From assembly GCF_900100845.1 (NCBI RefSeq), contig NZ_FNFP01000001.1, positions 930,001 through 994,000 of the forward strand: DNA of 64,000 nt, in the 5' to 3' direction. Shown piece by piece: positions 24,903 through 34,950 of this stretch; the stretch's first letter is position 1; every line of letters begins with the position of its first letter. The notes under the pieces are model-generated. The model was not told the DNA's origin and did not search any database. It saw nothing but the letters and a program-made list of their open reading frames with translations. This DNA is from Natronincola ferrireducens (GTDB lineage: Bacteria > Bacillota > Clostridia > Peptostreptococcales > Natronincolaceae). Position numbers and translations under genes: made by a program.

Positions 24903-27041
24903 ATGGCTGTTATAAAAGTACAAAAAAGAAATGGTGAGATTGTAGATTTTGACAGTTCTAAAATAAAAAATGCTATATTTGCTGCTGCAAAATCTGTGGG
25001 TGGCAAAGATGAAATGAAGGCGTCAAAGCTAACAAAAATGGTAATAGAAATTTTAAACGAAACCTGTAGAGCCAGTATTCCTTCTGTAGAAGATATACAA
25101 GATATTGTTGAGAAGGTCTTAATTGAAGAAGGACATGCTAAAACAGCAAAAGCATATATACTGTACAGAAAAAAACATGAAGAAATTCGAGAAGTAAGAA
25201 ACCTCTTTATGGATGCCGAGGAAATGATTGAGGAATATGTCAATTTAGAGGATTGGCGGGTAAATGAAAATGCCAATATGGGTTTTTCCCTACAGGGGTT
25301 AAACAATCATATTGTTGAAAGTATTACAAAAAAATATTGGTTAAATAAAATTTATCGCAAAGAATTAAGGGACGCCCATACCCGAGGGGATTTACATATA
25401 CATGATTTAGGTCTGTTGGCACCCTATTGCTGTGGATGGGATTTGGAGGCATTTTTAAGACAGGGCTTTAAAGGAGCTAAAGGAAAGATTGAATCCAAGC
25501 CGCCAAAGCATTTTGAATCAGCCTTAGGTCAGTTGGTGAATTTATTGTATACCCTCCAAGGAGAAGCAGCTGGAGCTCAGGCGGTTTCTAGTATAGATAC
25601 ATATTTAGCACCATTTATTTATTATGATAAATTGGATTATGAACAGGTGAAAAAGGCACTACAAAGATTTGTGTTTAACTTAAATGTTCCTACAAGAGTT
25701 GGATTTCAAACACCCTTCACCAATATAACCCTAGATATAACACCCCACCAATTATTGAAAAAACAACCAGTAATTATTGGTGGAGAAAATATGGAAAAGA
25801 CCTATGGTGAGTTCCAAAAGGAAATGGATATATTTAATAGAGCTTTTTGTGAGGTTATGATGGAGGGGGATGGAGCTGGTCGAGCTTTTAGTTTCCCAAT
25901 TCCTACTGTCAATATTACTGAAGACTTCCCCTGGGATACTGAAGTAGTCAATTGCATTATGGAGATGACAAGAAAATTTGGTACACCTTACTTTGCTAAT
26001 TTCTTAAACTCTGATTTATCTCCAGAGGATATTCGATCTATGTGCTGTCGTCTTCGTTTAGATAATAGAGAACTTAGAAAACGGGGTGGTGGGCTGTTTG
26101 GGGCTAATCCATTAACAGGATCCATCAATGTTGTAACGTTGAATATGGGTAGAATTGGATATTTATCTAATTCACCAGAAGAATTTAAACGTAGAGTTAG
26201 AGAATTAATGGAGTACTCTAAGGAAATATGTGAAGCCAAGAGAGTTGTTTTAGAAAAGTATATGGATGCTGGTTTATATCCCTACTCTAGACATTACCTT
26301 CAGGGAGTAAAGGATGGCACAGGAGAATATTTCAAAAATCATTTTTCTACAATAGGTCTCAATGGTATGAATGAAGCCTGTGTTAACCTATTAGGGGTAG
26401 ATATTACTACAGAAGAAGGCAATGAATTTGCTATAGAAATTATGGAATTCATGAATAGAGTAATGCAGATTTTTCAAGAAGAAACTGGAAGTCTATGGAA
26501 TCTTGAAGCTTCACCTGCGGAAGGAGCTGCCTATAGATTTGCTAGATTGGATAAAAAAATATATCCTAAAATCTTTACCCAAGGTGAGGAAGAACCTTAC
26601 TATACTAACTCAACCCAATTGCCTGTAGGCTATACAGAGGATATTTTTGAAGTACTGGAGTTACAGGAGAAGCTACAGACCCTTTATACTGGAGGAACGG
26701 TACTCCATGGCTTTATTGGTGAGGCTATCGATAATGTAGAGACCTGTAAAACTTTGATTAGAAAAGTAATGGAAAACAGTAGTATTCCCTACATTACCAT
26801 TACCCCAACCTTCTCCATATGCCCTGAACATGGTTATTTAACAGGAGAACAGCCAGAGTGTCCACAATGTCAAAGAGAGACAGAAATCTGGACCCGGGTT
26901 GTAGGTTTCCACAGACCCGTACAGGCATGGAATAAAGGAAAGCAAGAGGAATATAAGGATAGAAAAGAGTATAGCTGTGAATCCTCATTAAAGTCAGATG
27001 CTGATAATAAGGATGCATATGTAGTAGAGAGTGTTTCATAA
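24903..27041 (+). CDS. nrdD: Anaerobic (class III) ribonucleoside-triphosphate reductase
   Basis: 712 residues; reduces NTPs to dNTPs under anoxia with a glycyl radical. N-terminal ATP-cone (about 1-90, KVQKRNGEIVDFDSSKI), catalytic barrel with NLNVPTRVGFQTPFTN and the conserved cysteine region CCRLRLDNRELRKRGGGLFGANP, a zinc site of four cysteines (CPEH...CPQC near 660-680) and the glycyl-radical loop TRVVGFHRPVQAWN (Gly near 692). The short extension after the loop is unremarkable. The activase gene is 7 kb downstream rather than adjacent. Confidence 0.95.
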   Translation: MAVIKVQKRNGEIVDFDSSKIKNAIFAAAKSVGGKDEMKASKLTKMVIEILNETCRASIPSVEDIQDIVEKVLIEEGHAKTAKAYILYRKKHEEIREVRNLFMDAEEMIEEYVNLEDWRVNENANMGFSLQGLNNHIVESITKKYWLNKIYRKELRDAHTRGDLHIHDLGLLAPYCCGWDLEAFLRQGFKGAKGKIESKPPKHFESALGQLVNLLYTLQGEAAGAQAVSSIDTYLAPFIYYDKLDYEQVKKALQRFVFNLNVPTRVGFQTPFTNITLDITPHQLLKKQPVIIGGENMEKTYGEFQKEMDIFNRAFCEVMMEGDGAGRAFSFPIPTVNITEDFPWDTEVVNCIMEMTRKFGTPYFANFLNSDLSPEDIRSMCCRLRLDNRELRKRGGGLFGANPLTGSINVVTLNMGRIGYLSNSPEEFKRRVRELMEYSKEICEAKRVVLEKYMDAGLYPYSRHYLQGVKDGTGEYFKNHFSTIGLNGMNEACVNLLGVDITTEEGNEFAIEIMEFMNRVMQIFQEETGSLWNLEASPAEGAAYRFARLDKKIYPKIFTQGEEEPYYTNSTQLPVGYTEDIFEVLELQEKLQTLYTGGTVLHGFIGEAIDNVETCKTLIRKVMENSSIPYITITPTFSICPEHGYLTGEQPECPQCQRETEIWTRVVGFHRPVQAWNKGKQEEYKDRKEYSCESSLKSDADNKDAYVVESVS

Positions 27042-27223
27042 TAAAGTTAAAAAGCTACAATTTAAATTTAAAGGATTAATACAGCTTTGGGTAACTAGAT
27101 AAATTTTATACATGATAAGGGATATAAATGTTACCGGATAGGTTGCAATTAGATTAGATAATAAAAATAAGGTGATGTAAACTAAAAACAATACACCCAA
27201 AGGAGTTTGTTCAAAAGCTCTTT

Positions 27224-27266
27224 AAACGGCATGGAATCAGTATTTAACTGGATTCATGCCGTTTTT
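27224..27266 (+). terminator. Terminator after nrdD
   Basis: AAACGGCATG (plus GAATC) pairs with GATTCATGCCGTTT, one bulged G, followed by TTAATTTG. The hairpin is about 180 bases after the stop; nothing coding is seen between them. Confidence 0.7.
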
Positions 27267-27506
27267 AATTTGTATATTTCCTTTAAAAGCCCTTAGGTCA
27301 GGTAAAGATTTGACTTTCTAGTCCTTCAAAACTTCAACTGAACTTTTTAAAATTACCATCTCAATTTTAAATATAGGTTTTAGTACAAAGCCAAGAGACA
27401 TACATATAGATAATAAATAAGTTTTTGTTGAAGTTTATAATTTAAGACATCTTTATTATGAGGATTAGTAAATATTGTTAGTTAAACTTAAAGGAGGGGA
27501 TTATAT
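27267..27506. other. Non-coding region upstream of prkA
   Basis: 240 bases with no supported ORF or RNA structure. The sporulation-type promoter expected for prkA could not be placed; CATACATA around 27400 is a weak sigma-E-like -10 without a fitting -35. Confidence 0.4.
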
Positions 27507-29429
27507 ATGGGTTACTTTCGAGAGTTAATACAACAAGATAGGGATGAAAGAAAGAAGAAGAGCTTTGAAGGAACCTTTTTAGATTATTTAGAAATTATTA
27601 AGCAGGAGCCATCCATTGCAATGTTAGCCCATGAAAGAATGTATAGAACAATCATTGAGGAGGGTGAGGAAGTAATCAATACTGTTGAATATCCTAGACT
27701 AAGAAGAATATATGGAAACGATGTAATTAAAAAATATAAATTTTTCAAGAAAGATTTTTTTGGCATAGATAAAATATTAATGAAAATTGTAAGTTACTTC
27801 AACACTGCAGCTATGAAGGGAGAAGAGGCAAGACAGGTATTATATCTTGTGGGACCTGTGGGAGCTGGCAAATCATCAATAATAGAGACATTAAAAAAGG
27901 GATTAGAAACAAGCGATCCTATATATGCCCTTAAAGGATGTCCCATGAGGGAAGAACCCCTCCATTTAGTTCCCAATCATTTGAGAAATAAATTTGAAGA
28001 AGTGTTGAATATAAAAATAGAAGGAGACTTATGTCCAGTATGCAGATATAGACTAATAAATGAATATGACGGTGAATTCGAAAGATTCCCTGTTGAAACC
28101 GTAGATTTTAGTATTAGATCCAGGAAAGGAATAGGGGTTGTACCACCGGTAGATCCAAATAATCAAGATACATCGGTATTAATAGGCTCTGTAGATATTT
28201 CGAAGCTAGATTTATATCCTGAGGATGATCCTAGGATATTATCACTAAATGGTGCTTTTAACGTTGGTAATCGAGGAATAGTAGAATTTATTGAAGTTTT
28301 TAAAAATGAAGTAGAATATCTCCATACTATGATTACAGCAACCCAAGAAAAAAGCATACCTTCTCCAGGTAAATCTTCAATGATTTATTTTGATGGAATT
28401 ATTTTAGCCCATTCAAATGAGGCAGAATGGAATAAATTTAAATCCGACCATACAAATGAAGCTATTTTAGACAGAATTGTAAAAATAGAAGTACCCTACT
28501 GTCTTGAGTTAAGGGAAGAAATAAAAATATATAGAAAAATTTTAAACAAGAGTAATTTTACCGTGCATATAGCTCCCCATACAATAGAGGTAGCATCTAT
28601 GTTTGCTATTCTAACAAGATTAGCTCCTTCAAATAAAGCAAATCCCCTTACAAAGCTTAAATTATACAATGGGGAAGAAATCGTGGAGAAGGGGACTACA
28701 AAAAAGATAGATATATTAGAATTAAGAGAAGAAGTACAAAGAGAAGGTATGACAGGCATTTCTCCAAGATTTATTATGAAGGCTTTAGACCAAGCAATAG
28801 CTGAATCTGAGGATAACTGTATAAATCCAATTTCTATTCTGGAAGTATTAGTAAAAGCAGTAAAGGAACTGTCAATAAGTGAGGATTTAAAAAAGCAATA
28901 CCTTAATTTCTTGCAGAATATCATCAAGAAGGAATACAATAGAATTCTTGAGAATGAGGTTACAAAGGCTTTTATACATGGATATAAAGAACAAGCGGAA
29001 GACTTGTTTAATAATTATTTAGATCATGCAGAAGCATATATCAACAAAACTAAATTAAAAGATAGTAGTACGGGAGAAGAGTTGGAACCAGATGAAGAAT
29101 TTCTAAGATCTATTGAAGAACAAATAAATATAATTAGTACCGCAGCAAAAGGCTTTAGACAAGATGTAACCTCCTATATGTTTTATATTATTAGAAATGG
29201 CGGCATGATAGATTACACTTGCTATCAACCCCTTAAAGAAGCAATAGAGAAAAAATTAACTACTTCAGTAAGATCCTTAAGTAGAGTGATAACCCAAACA
29301 AAAGTAAGAGATAAGGAACAAAGAGAAAAATATGATGCTATGGTGGAGGAAATGAAGAGAAATGGCTATTGTGAGCACTGTTGTAATGTAGTCCTTAAAT
29401 ACTCAGCTAATAATTTATGGAAGGATTAA
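27507..29429 (+). CDS. prkA: PrkA-type serine protein kinase / AAA+ protein
   Basis: 640 residues. AAA+ PrkA domain (about 20-390) with Walker A VGPVGAGKSS (115-124) and a C-terminal kinase-like PrkA domain (about 400-640). PrkA proteins act in sporulation in Bacillus (inner coat; also reported protease activity) and in stress responses elsewhere. ATG 27507 follows AAAGGAGGGG. First of the classic prkA-yhbH-spoVR trio; intergenic gaps are 27 and 10 bases, so one transcript is likely. Confidence 0.95.
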   Translation: MGYFRELIQQDRDERKKKSFEGTFLDYLEIIKQEPSIAMLAHERMYRTIIEEGEEVINTVEYPRLRRIYGNDVIKKYKFFKKDFFGIDKILMKIVSYFNTAAMKGEEARQVLYLVGPVGAGKSSIIETLKKGLETSDPIYALKGCPMREEPLHLVPNHLRNKFEEVLNIKIEGDLCPVCRYRLINEYDGEFERFPVETVDFSIRSRKGIGVVPPVDPNNQDTSVLIGSVDISKLDLYPEDDPRILSLNGAFNVGNRGIVEFIEVFKNEVEYLHTMITATQEKSIPSPGKSSMIYFDGIILAHSNEAEWNKFKSDHTNEAILDRIVKIEVPYCLELREEIKIYRKILNKSNFTVHIAPHTIEVASMFAILTRLAPSNKANPLTKLKLYNGEEIVEKGTTKKIDILELREEVQREGMTGISPRFIMKALDQAIAESEDNCINPISILEVLVKAVKELSISEDLKKQYLNFLQNIIKKEYNRILENEVTKAFIHGYKEQAEDLFNNYLDHAEAYINKTKLKDSSTGEELEPDEEFLRSIEEQINIISTAAKGFRQDVTSYMFYIIRNGGMIDYTCYQPLKEAIEKKLTTSVRSLSRVITQTKVRDKEQREKYDAMVEEMKRNGYCEHCCNVVLKYSANNLWKD

Positions 29430-29456
29430 AGCCCTATGTTGTAGGGAGGTGATAAC

Positions 29457-30650
29457 TTGACAATCTTTAAAGAATTTGATGGTAGAGGCAGGGATCGTTC
29501 AGCAGAAGATAGATTAAGACATAGAAAATTGGTTGAGGATTCCATCAAAAAGAACATAAAGGACATCATAGCAGAAGAAAGTATTATAGGTAAAAGTAAA
29601 GATAAAGTAATAAAAATCCCTATAAAAGGGATAAAGGAGTATAGATTTATATATGGACAAAATAAGCCTGGAGTAGGTTCTGGTAAGGGTGAAGAAAAGC
29701 GGGGAGATAGGATAGGTCAAGATGAAATATCAGAAGGTCAGGGGGATGAAGAGGCTGGAAACAATAAAGGTGAAGATATTTATGAAACAGAGATTACGAT
29801 AGAAGAATTAATAAATTATTTATTTGATGATCTAGAATTACCCTTTATGGAAAGAAAAAGATTTAGTCAAATAGAATCCGAAAAAAAATTCAAAAGATTA
29901 GGTTATCAAAGAAAGGGAATTCCACCTAGGCTTGCAAAAAAGAAATCCATGATAGAGAAGATAAAGAGGCAAAAGGCTACTAAAAGAGCCCAAAATATTG
30001 ATGGTGATAGTTTAGAATACAAACAGAGTGAAGAAAAGAAAAGATTTCCTTTCAAGGAGGAGGATTTAAGATATTTTCACATTAGAAAGGATATAAAAAG
30101 AGAAAGTAACGCTGTAGTCATATGTATCATGGATACTTCAGCCTCAATGGATATTACTAAAAAGTATTTAGCTAGAAGCTTTTATTTTTTATTATATCAA
30201 TTTATTAATTTAAGGTATGTTAATGTTGAAGTCGTTTTTATAGCCCATTCCACAGAAGCCTTCGAAGTTAATGAGGATGAATTTTTCCATAAGGGACAAT
30301 CGGGGGGTACCTATATCAGTAGTGGTTACGAAAAAGCCCTGGAAATTATTGAAAAAAGATATAATCCTTCTATATGGAACATCTATGCATTCCATTGTAG
30401 CGATGGAGATAATTGGAGGGAAGATAATACTAAGGCTGTGAAGTTAGCCCAAGAGTTATGTGAGACCTGTAATCTTTTTGGATACGGAGAAATAAGGATT
30501 GGCGGGTATATCAGTAGCAGTACAATTAGATCAGAGTTTAAAGCCAAGCTAAATTATCCAAATTTTTCACTTGTAACCATGTGGAGGAAGGAGGATATTA
30601 TTCCAGCCCTTAGAAATTTATTAGATAAAGAAAAAGGGCTTATGGAATAA
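29457..30650 (+). CDS. yhbH: YhbH/YeaH-family protein (DUF444)
   Basis: 397 residues, DUF444 family. Charged N-terminal half with a basic DR-rich start, then a von Willebrand A-like domain (about 215-390) with the metal-site motif DTSASMD (about residue 225). Always found with PrkA and SpoVR; mutants are affected in sporulation or stress. TTG start at 29457, eight bases after GGAGGTGAT. Confidence 0.92.
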   Translation: MTIFKEFDGRGRDRSAEDRLRHRKLVEDSIKKNIKDIIAEESIIGKSKDKVIKIPIKGIKEYRFIYGQNKPGVGSGKGEEKRGDRIGQDEISEGQGDEEAGNNKGEDIYETEITIEELINYLFDDLELPFMERKRFSQIESEKKFKRLGYQRKGIPPRLAKKKSMIEKIKRQKATKRAQNIDGDSLEYKQSEEKKRFPFKEEDLRYFHIRKDIKRESNAVVICIMDTSASMDITKKYLARSFYFLLYQFINLRYVNVEVVFIAHSTEAFEVNEDEFFHKGQSGGTYISSGYEKALEIIEKRYNPSIWNIYAFHCSDGDNWREDNTKAVKLAQELCETCNLFGYGEIRIGGYISSSTIRSEFKAKLNYPNFSLVTMWRKEDIIPALRNLLDKEKGLME

Positions 30651-30660
30651 TAATTTCACT

Positions 30661-32037
30661 ATGATGGAATATACAATTAAAGAATTGGAAAAGTGGGATG
30701 AAAAGATAAGGATGATTGCTAAGGCCGAGAATCTCGATTGGTATCCTCAAGAATATGAGATATGCAGCTATGAGGATATGCTATGCTTTGAAGCTTATGT
30801 AGGGATGCCTTCCCACTATCCCCATTGGAGCTATGGAAAAAACTATGAAAGAAAAAAAACCCTTTATAAGTATAATCTAGAGGGATTACCCTATGAGATG
30901 GTAATAAATTCTAATCCCTGCATTGCCTATCTTATGAGGGATAATACATTGCTTCTACAAATATTGACCATGGCCCATGTCTATGGGCATAATGATTTTT
31001 TCAAAAACAATAGGTTGTTTCTAGAGGGTACTAGAGCTGAATATACTGTGGAGATGTTTAAAAATCATGGAGATAGGATTAGAAGATATATAGCAAATCC
31101 TTCAATTGGTTATGAAGGGGTGGAAAGGATATTAGATGCTGCCCATGCCATAAGGTATCATACATCTAAAGTTATTGGATACAAGGGATTATCTAGGCAG
31201 GAGAAGAAAGAAAAAATCCTTCAAAAATATTATAAAGATAGTAAAATTGAGGGACTACTAGATGAGAAAAAAAACATTCCATTTCCTGATTTAAACAAGA
31301 TACCCCTGGAAGCTACTGAAGATATAATAGGATTTTTGGCTGAATACGGGAAACTACAAGAGTGGGAAAGGGATATAGTAGAAATTGTAATAAAGGAGAC
31401 AAAATATTTTATGCCTCAAATCGAAACTAAAATCATGAATGAAGGATGGGCTAGTTACTGGCATTACAAAATTTTATCTAAGCTAGAGCTTCCTCAACAC
31501 CTCCATATGGAATTTTTAAATAGACATAATCTAGTTATTAGACCCTTTACTGGAAATATAAATCCATATTATATTGGGTTTAAAATATTTAATGATATTG
31601 AGAAAAAATATGGTGTGGACAAAATTTTTGAGGTAAGAAAGCTGGAGAGAGATCAATCCTTTATTAGAAAGTATCTAACAAAAGAACTATGCGAAGAAAT
31701 GAACCTGTTTCAGTATAATAAACAAAATAATTTTTATGTAGTTGAGGAGATTTCCGATGAAGAAGGGTGGAAAAAAATTAGAGATACATTAGCAAATATT
31801 GTTGGCATGGGTAGTTTTCCCCATATCAATGTAGTAGAAGTAGATGCTAAGGATAACACATTAGTTTTACAGCATGAATATGATGGTAGAGAATTAGAAT
31901 TATCCTATGCATATGAAACTTTAAAATATATTTCTACTTTATGGAATGGAAAAGTTGTTTTAAGGACCACCCTTAATAATATTAAAAAAATCATTTTTTG
32001 TAGTGAAGACAAGAAAGTTTCTATCAAAGATCTTTAA
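30661..32037 (+). CDS. spoVR: SpoVR-family protein
   Basis: 458 residues, SpoVR family, implicated in spore cortex formation. Typical features: WYPQEYEICSYEDMLCFEAYVGMPSHYPHWSYGK-type N-terminus (here from about residue 20), the conserved NEGWASYWHY (about 260), and the C-terminal region. The start is ATG 30661 with no clear ribosome site, so translation probably couples to yhbH, which ends 10 bases upstream. Third gene of the trio. Confidence 0.92.
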   Translation: MMEYTIKELEKWDEKIRMIAKAENLDWYPQEYEICSYEDMLCFEAYVGMPSHYPHWSYGKNYERKKTLYKYNLEGLPYEMVINSNPCIAYLMRDNTLLLQILTMAHVYGHNDFFKNNRLFLEGTRAEYTVEMFKNHGDRIRRYIANPSIGYEGVERILDAAHAIRYHTSKVIGYKGLSRQEKKEKILQKYYKDSKIEGLLDEKKNIPFPDLNKIPLEATEDIIGFLAEYGKLQEWERDIVEIVIKETKYFMPQIETKIMNEGWASYWHYKILSKLELPQHLHMEFLNRHNLVIRPFTGNINPYYIGFKIFNDIEKKYGVDKIFEVRKLERDQSFIRKYLTKELCEEMNLFQYNKQNNFYVVEEISDEEGWKKIRDTLANIVGMGSFPHINVVEVDAKDNTLVLQHEYDGRELELSYAYETLKYISTLWNGKVVLRTTLNNIKKIIFCSEDKKVSIKDL

Positions 32038-32151
32038 TAGCGATACCTTCAAAGTATTTATTGAAGTAACTGTAGTTTCTCAATTAAACAAACGACAATT
32101 TTTCACAAAAAGAGTTGTTATTTAAATAACAGTTGAGATATAACAGCACCC

Positions 32152-32193
32152 AATTCCCTACTTATTCATATTATGAATAAGTAGGGAATTTTT
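32152..32193 (+). terminator. Terminator after the prkA-yhbH-spoVR operon
   Basis: 18-bp perfect stem (32152-32169 with 32173-32190), three-base loop, followed by TTTTTG. Confidence 0.85.
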
Positions 32194-32194
32194 G

Positions 32195-32253
32195 TTTTCT
32201 TGTCTTTGATTATTAGACATAAGGGGAGTAGTAATTCAATAAAGACAAGAAAA
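32195..32253 (+). promoter_or_regulatory. Long inverted repeat in the permease leader
   Basis: TTTTCTTGTCTTT (32195-32207) pairs perfectly with AAAGACAAGAAAA (32241-32253) around a 33-base loop containing AAGGGGAGTAGTAA. It lies 50 bases before the permease start. It could be a structured leader or an operator; no known riboswitch class is recognised. Confidence 0.4.
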
Positions 32254-32305
32254 GGAGATTTAGAGGGGATTTATAGTTGAGGATTTGATGGAAGGAGGAA
32301 GAAAC

Positions 32306-33688
32306 ATGGTGTCGTTAGCCTTGGTTCACTGGATCTATGTAGTGATGGTAGTGGTGATTTTAGTTGTTATGGTGCTGCGAAGGGATACGTTAATACCCTG
32401 TATTTTAGGGATATTCTTAATGGGAATGGCAGCTCAAAAGGGTGTTGCGGGGGCAACAGGAGCAATCTTTGATTCCTTCGTAGTAGCTGGAGTAGAATTA
32501 CTGGGAATCATCTTTGTTATTTCGGTAATCGTCTCTATGTCCAGGTTGTTAGAAGACTTAGGGGCAAATCAACTAATGGTAAAACCCTTTACAAAACTTA
32601 TTAAGACACCAGATCAAGCTTTTTGGTTTATTGGAATTGTCATGTTTGTGGTTTCTTGGTTTTTCTGGCCCTCACCAGCCACCGCCTTAGTCGGAGCTGT
32701 TTTACTACCAGTGGCATTAAAGGTAGGTCTTCCAGCAATTGGGGCAGCCATGGCTATCAACTTATTTGGTCATGGGTTGGCTTTATCCAGTGATTTTGTT
32801 ATTCAAGGTGCACCCACCCTGGCTGCTAATGCAGCAAGAGTAGAGGTAACAGAGTTGATAGTTAAAGGAATTCCTCTCTTTGGTGTTATGGGATTTGTAA
32901 CTATAGTAACAGCGTATATCTTATTAAAACGAGACATGAAAAGGGGTATCATAACCGCTGAAAAAATAGTAACTGGGGAAGTAATAAAAGAAAAGGAAGT
33001 GACAAAGAACACGAAAATTGCAGCAGTTTTAGTACCCCTAGCCTTTACTTTAGACATTATTGCTATGTTTGTTTTAAACCTAAGGGGAGGAGATGCAACC
33101 GCCCTTATAGGAGGAACTGCGGTTTTAATACTGGCCATTTTATGTCTCCTTGAATTTAGAAATAAAATGCTAGAAGAATTTACGAAGTATATTAAATCAG
33201 GCTTTGTATTTGGTATGGAAATATTCGGTCCCATCATTCCTATAGCAGCCTTCTTCTATATGGGAGATATGGGAACCTTTGTTGAAGTAATGGGCAGTGA
33301 AGCATTACCACTAAACTCTCAAGGTATATTAGCAGATTTAGGAGGGGCATTAGCTTCTATAGCACCAATGAATAAGCCCACTGCTGCTGCAATGCAGATG
33401 ACTATTGGATCACTAACAGGGTTAGACGGCTCTGGATTCTCCGGGGTACCTTTAGTGGGTGCTTTGGCAAGATTATTTGGAACTGCAGTAAATGGCAGTA
33501 TAGCTAGATTAGCCGCTTTAGGGCAGATAGGTGCTATATGGGTAGGTGGAGGTACTATTGTACCTTGGGGATTGATTCCTGCGGCAGCTATCTGTAAGGT
33601 ACTTCCTATGGACTTAGCAAGAAGAAATTTTATTCCTGTCATTACAGGGTTAATTGTTACTACGATCGTGGCTATGTTTTTAATATGA
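32306..33688 (+). CDS. Polytopic membrane permease, ion-transporter-like
   Basis: 460 residues with about 11-12 hydrophobic helices and two short hydrophilic loops, the larger one around residue 220. Inverted-repeat-like features such as FWPSPATALVGAVLLPVAL and the Gly-rich hairpins (SLTGLDGSGFSGVPL) resemble the IT superfamily (NhaC, GntP, DcuC-type carriers). Start: ATG 32306 behind GGAAGGAGG; two earlier in-frame starts (32285, 32288) precede the ribosome site. Single gene between terminators. Substrate unknown. Confidence 0.7.
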   Translation: MVSLALVHWIYVVMVVVILVVMVLRRDTLIPCILGIFLMGMAAQKGVAGATGAIFDSFVVAGVELLGIIFVISVIVSMSRLLEDLGANQLMVKPFTKLIKTPDQAFWFIGIVMFVVSWFFWPSPATALVGAVLLPVALKVGLPAIGAAMAINLFGHGLALSSDFVIQGAPTLAANAARVEVTELIVKGIPLFGVMGFVTIVTAYILLKRDMKRGIITAEKIVTGEVIKEKEVTKNTKIAAVLVPLAFTLDIIAMFVLNLRGGDATALIGGTAVLILAILCLLEFRNKMLEEFTKYIKSGFVFGMEIFGPIIPIAAFFYMGDMGTFVEVMGSEALPLNSQGILADLGGALASIAPMNKPTAAAMQMTIGSLTGLDGSGFSGVPLVGALARLFGTAVNGSIARLAALGQIGAIWVGGGTIVPWGLIPAAAICKVLPMDLARRNFIPVITGLIVTTIVAMFLI

Positions 33689-33693
33689 TCTTT

Positions 33694-33725
33694 AAAGCTG
33701 AGAAGAAAAATCTCTTCTCAGCTTT
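33694..33725. terminator. Bidirectional terminator after the permease gene
   Basis: AAAGCTGAGAAGA / TCTTCTCAGCTTT, perfect 13-bp stem, between the permease gene and the convergent small ORF. Confidence 0.8.
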
Positions 33726-33745
33726 AATGTATTTTTTAGATAGAA

Positions 33746-33901
33746 CTATTTTTTACAAACTGACAACATCAAATAATATTTTTTATTTTCTTTAGGTATT
33801 TCAATATGAGTATCAATTTCATGGCACATGATTAACTGTTTCAAGGGTTTTAGCACCTCAAGAAACTCATCTTCCCTATACTGATAGATATAGAAGGTCA
33901 T
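33746..33901 (-). CDS. 51-residue protein of unknown function
   Basis: ATG at 33901 (minus strand) follows AAGGAG by eight bases and opens 51 codons ending at TAG 33748-33746. The peptide starts MTFYIYQYREDEFLEVLK and has a mixed polar composition with two cysteines (MCHE and SVCKK); it has no membrane segment. A terminator (33694-33725) lies just past its stop. Divergent from nrdG. Good ribosome site, terminator and typical codon use support a real gene; no family recognised. Confidence 0.6.
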   Translation of the reverse strand: MTFYIYQYREDEFLEVLKPLKQLIMCHEIDTHIEIPKENKKYYLMLSVCKK

Positions 33902-33997
33902 AATCAGTCTCCTTAACACTTGTTAATAGACAAAGATTTTTATATACTTGTATATAGATTCTTTACAAAAAACTTTTAAGAAATAGGGTGAAAGTCA

Positions 33998-34687
33998 ATG
34001 AAAATTATAGCAATGGAAAAATCATCCTTTATTGATTATCCAGGGAAAATTTGCACAATGTATTTTGTAGCCCTTTGTAATTTTAAATGTGGATACTGTC
34101 ATAATGCCTCCATCGTAAAGGGTGAAGGAGAGGTCATTCCTGAAGAGGAAGTATTTTCTTTTTTAGAGAAAAGAAAAAAATTTATCGATGCAGTATGTAT
34201 TTCCGGGGGAGAACCCACTTTATATAAGGAGTTATATGATTTTATAAAGAAAGTAAAGGATAAGGGCTTTTTTATAAAGCTAGATACCAATGGGACTAAC
34301 CCACAAATCCTTAAAAAACTAATTGATGAAAAGTTAATAGATTATGTTGCAATGGATATAAAAGCTCCCTTCCATAAATATGAATCTGTTACTCAAACAA
34401 AGGTTGATATAGAAAGTATAAAGTCCAGTATAGATATTATTCGAAGTGCTCCTATTGATTACGAGTTTAGAACAACCATCTGTAGGGAATTATTGACAAA
34501 AGAGGACGTTTTAGAGATGGCTACATATTTAAAAGGAAGCAAACGATTTTACCTACAAAACTTTCAAGATGGAGATACAGTTTTAGCAGGAAGAAATCAA
34601 TTTCATCCATATGATGTTGAAGTCTTGAAAGAGATTCAAAGAAATCTAGAAGGTTATTTTGAACTGTGTGAAGTCAGAAATAAATAA
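33998..34687 (+). CDS. nrdG: Anaerobic ribonucleotide reductase activase-type radical SAM protein
   Basis: 229 residues, radical SAM. The cluster motif is CNFKCGYC (Cys27, Cys31, Cys34); SAM-contact motif ISGGEPTLY follows near residue 68. It is longer than E. coli NrdG (about 150) and matches the NrdG2 subgroup in Clostridia that generates the glycyl radical of NrdD. The presence of nrdD 7 kb upstream supports this, although activation of another glycyl-radical enzyme cannot be excluded. AGGGTGA precedes ATG 33998. Confidence 0.85.
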   Translation: MKIIAMEKSSFIDYPGKICTMYFVALCNFKCGYCHNASIVKGEGEVIPEEEVFSFLEKRKKFIDAVCISGGEPTLYKELYDFIKKVKDKGFFIKLDTNGTNPQILKKLIDEKLIDYVAMDIKAPFHKYESVTQTKVDIESIKSSIDIIRSAPIDYEFRTTICRELLTKEDVLEMATYLKGSKRFYLQNFQDGDTVLAGRNQFHPYDVEVLKEIQRNLEGYFELCEVRNK

Positions 34688-34775
34688 GAATGTAGAATTT
34701 CAGTGGAATAAAGAAAGATGACAAACTATATTTCTATAGGACATATGTAATGATGATGGAAGTGTTACAGGAGAT

Positions 34776-34815
34776 AATTAATCCATAGAGGGATAACCTC
34801 CCCTATGGATTAATT
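34776..34815 (+). terminator. Hairpin after nrdG
   Basis: AATTAATCCATAG / CTATGGATTAATT, 13-bp perfect stem with further inner AGGG/CCCT pairing. The following sequence is not T-rich, so termination is uncertain. Confidence 0.5.
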
Positions 34816-34950
34816 GTATAGGTATAGGTTTAGTCTCATCCTATCCTATCCTTTATGTTATCCTTCAGATGTAGTATTTTTCTCTATGCATTCCTTTACT
34901 TAATTATGCCGCTAGAGAAAAGTAATTACGAAATTGCTCTTTCTCCATAA

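Noticed and set aside
32803-33642. Minus-strand ORFs inside the permease gene
   Set aside because: Shadow frames of a clearly coding plus-strand membrane protein.
24903-34687. nrdD and nrdG as one operon
   Set aside because: A terminator after nrdD and three spore-related genes with their own terminator lie between them.
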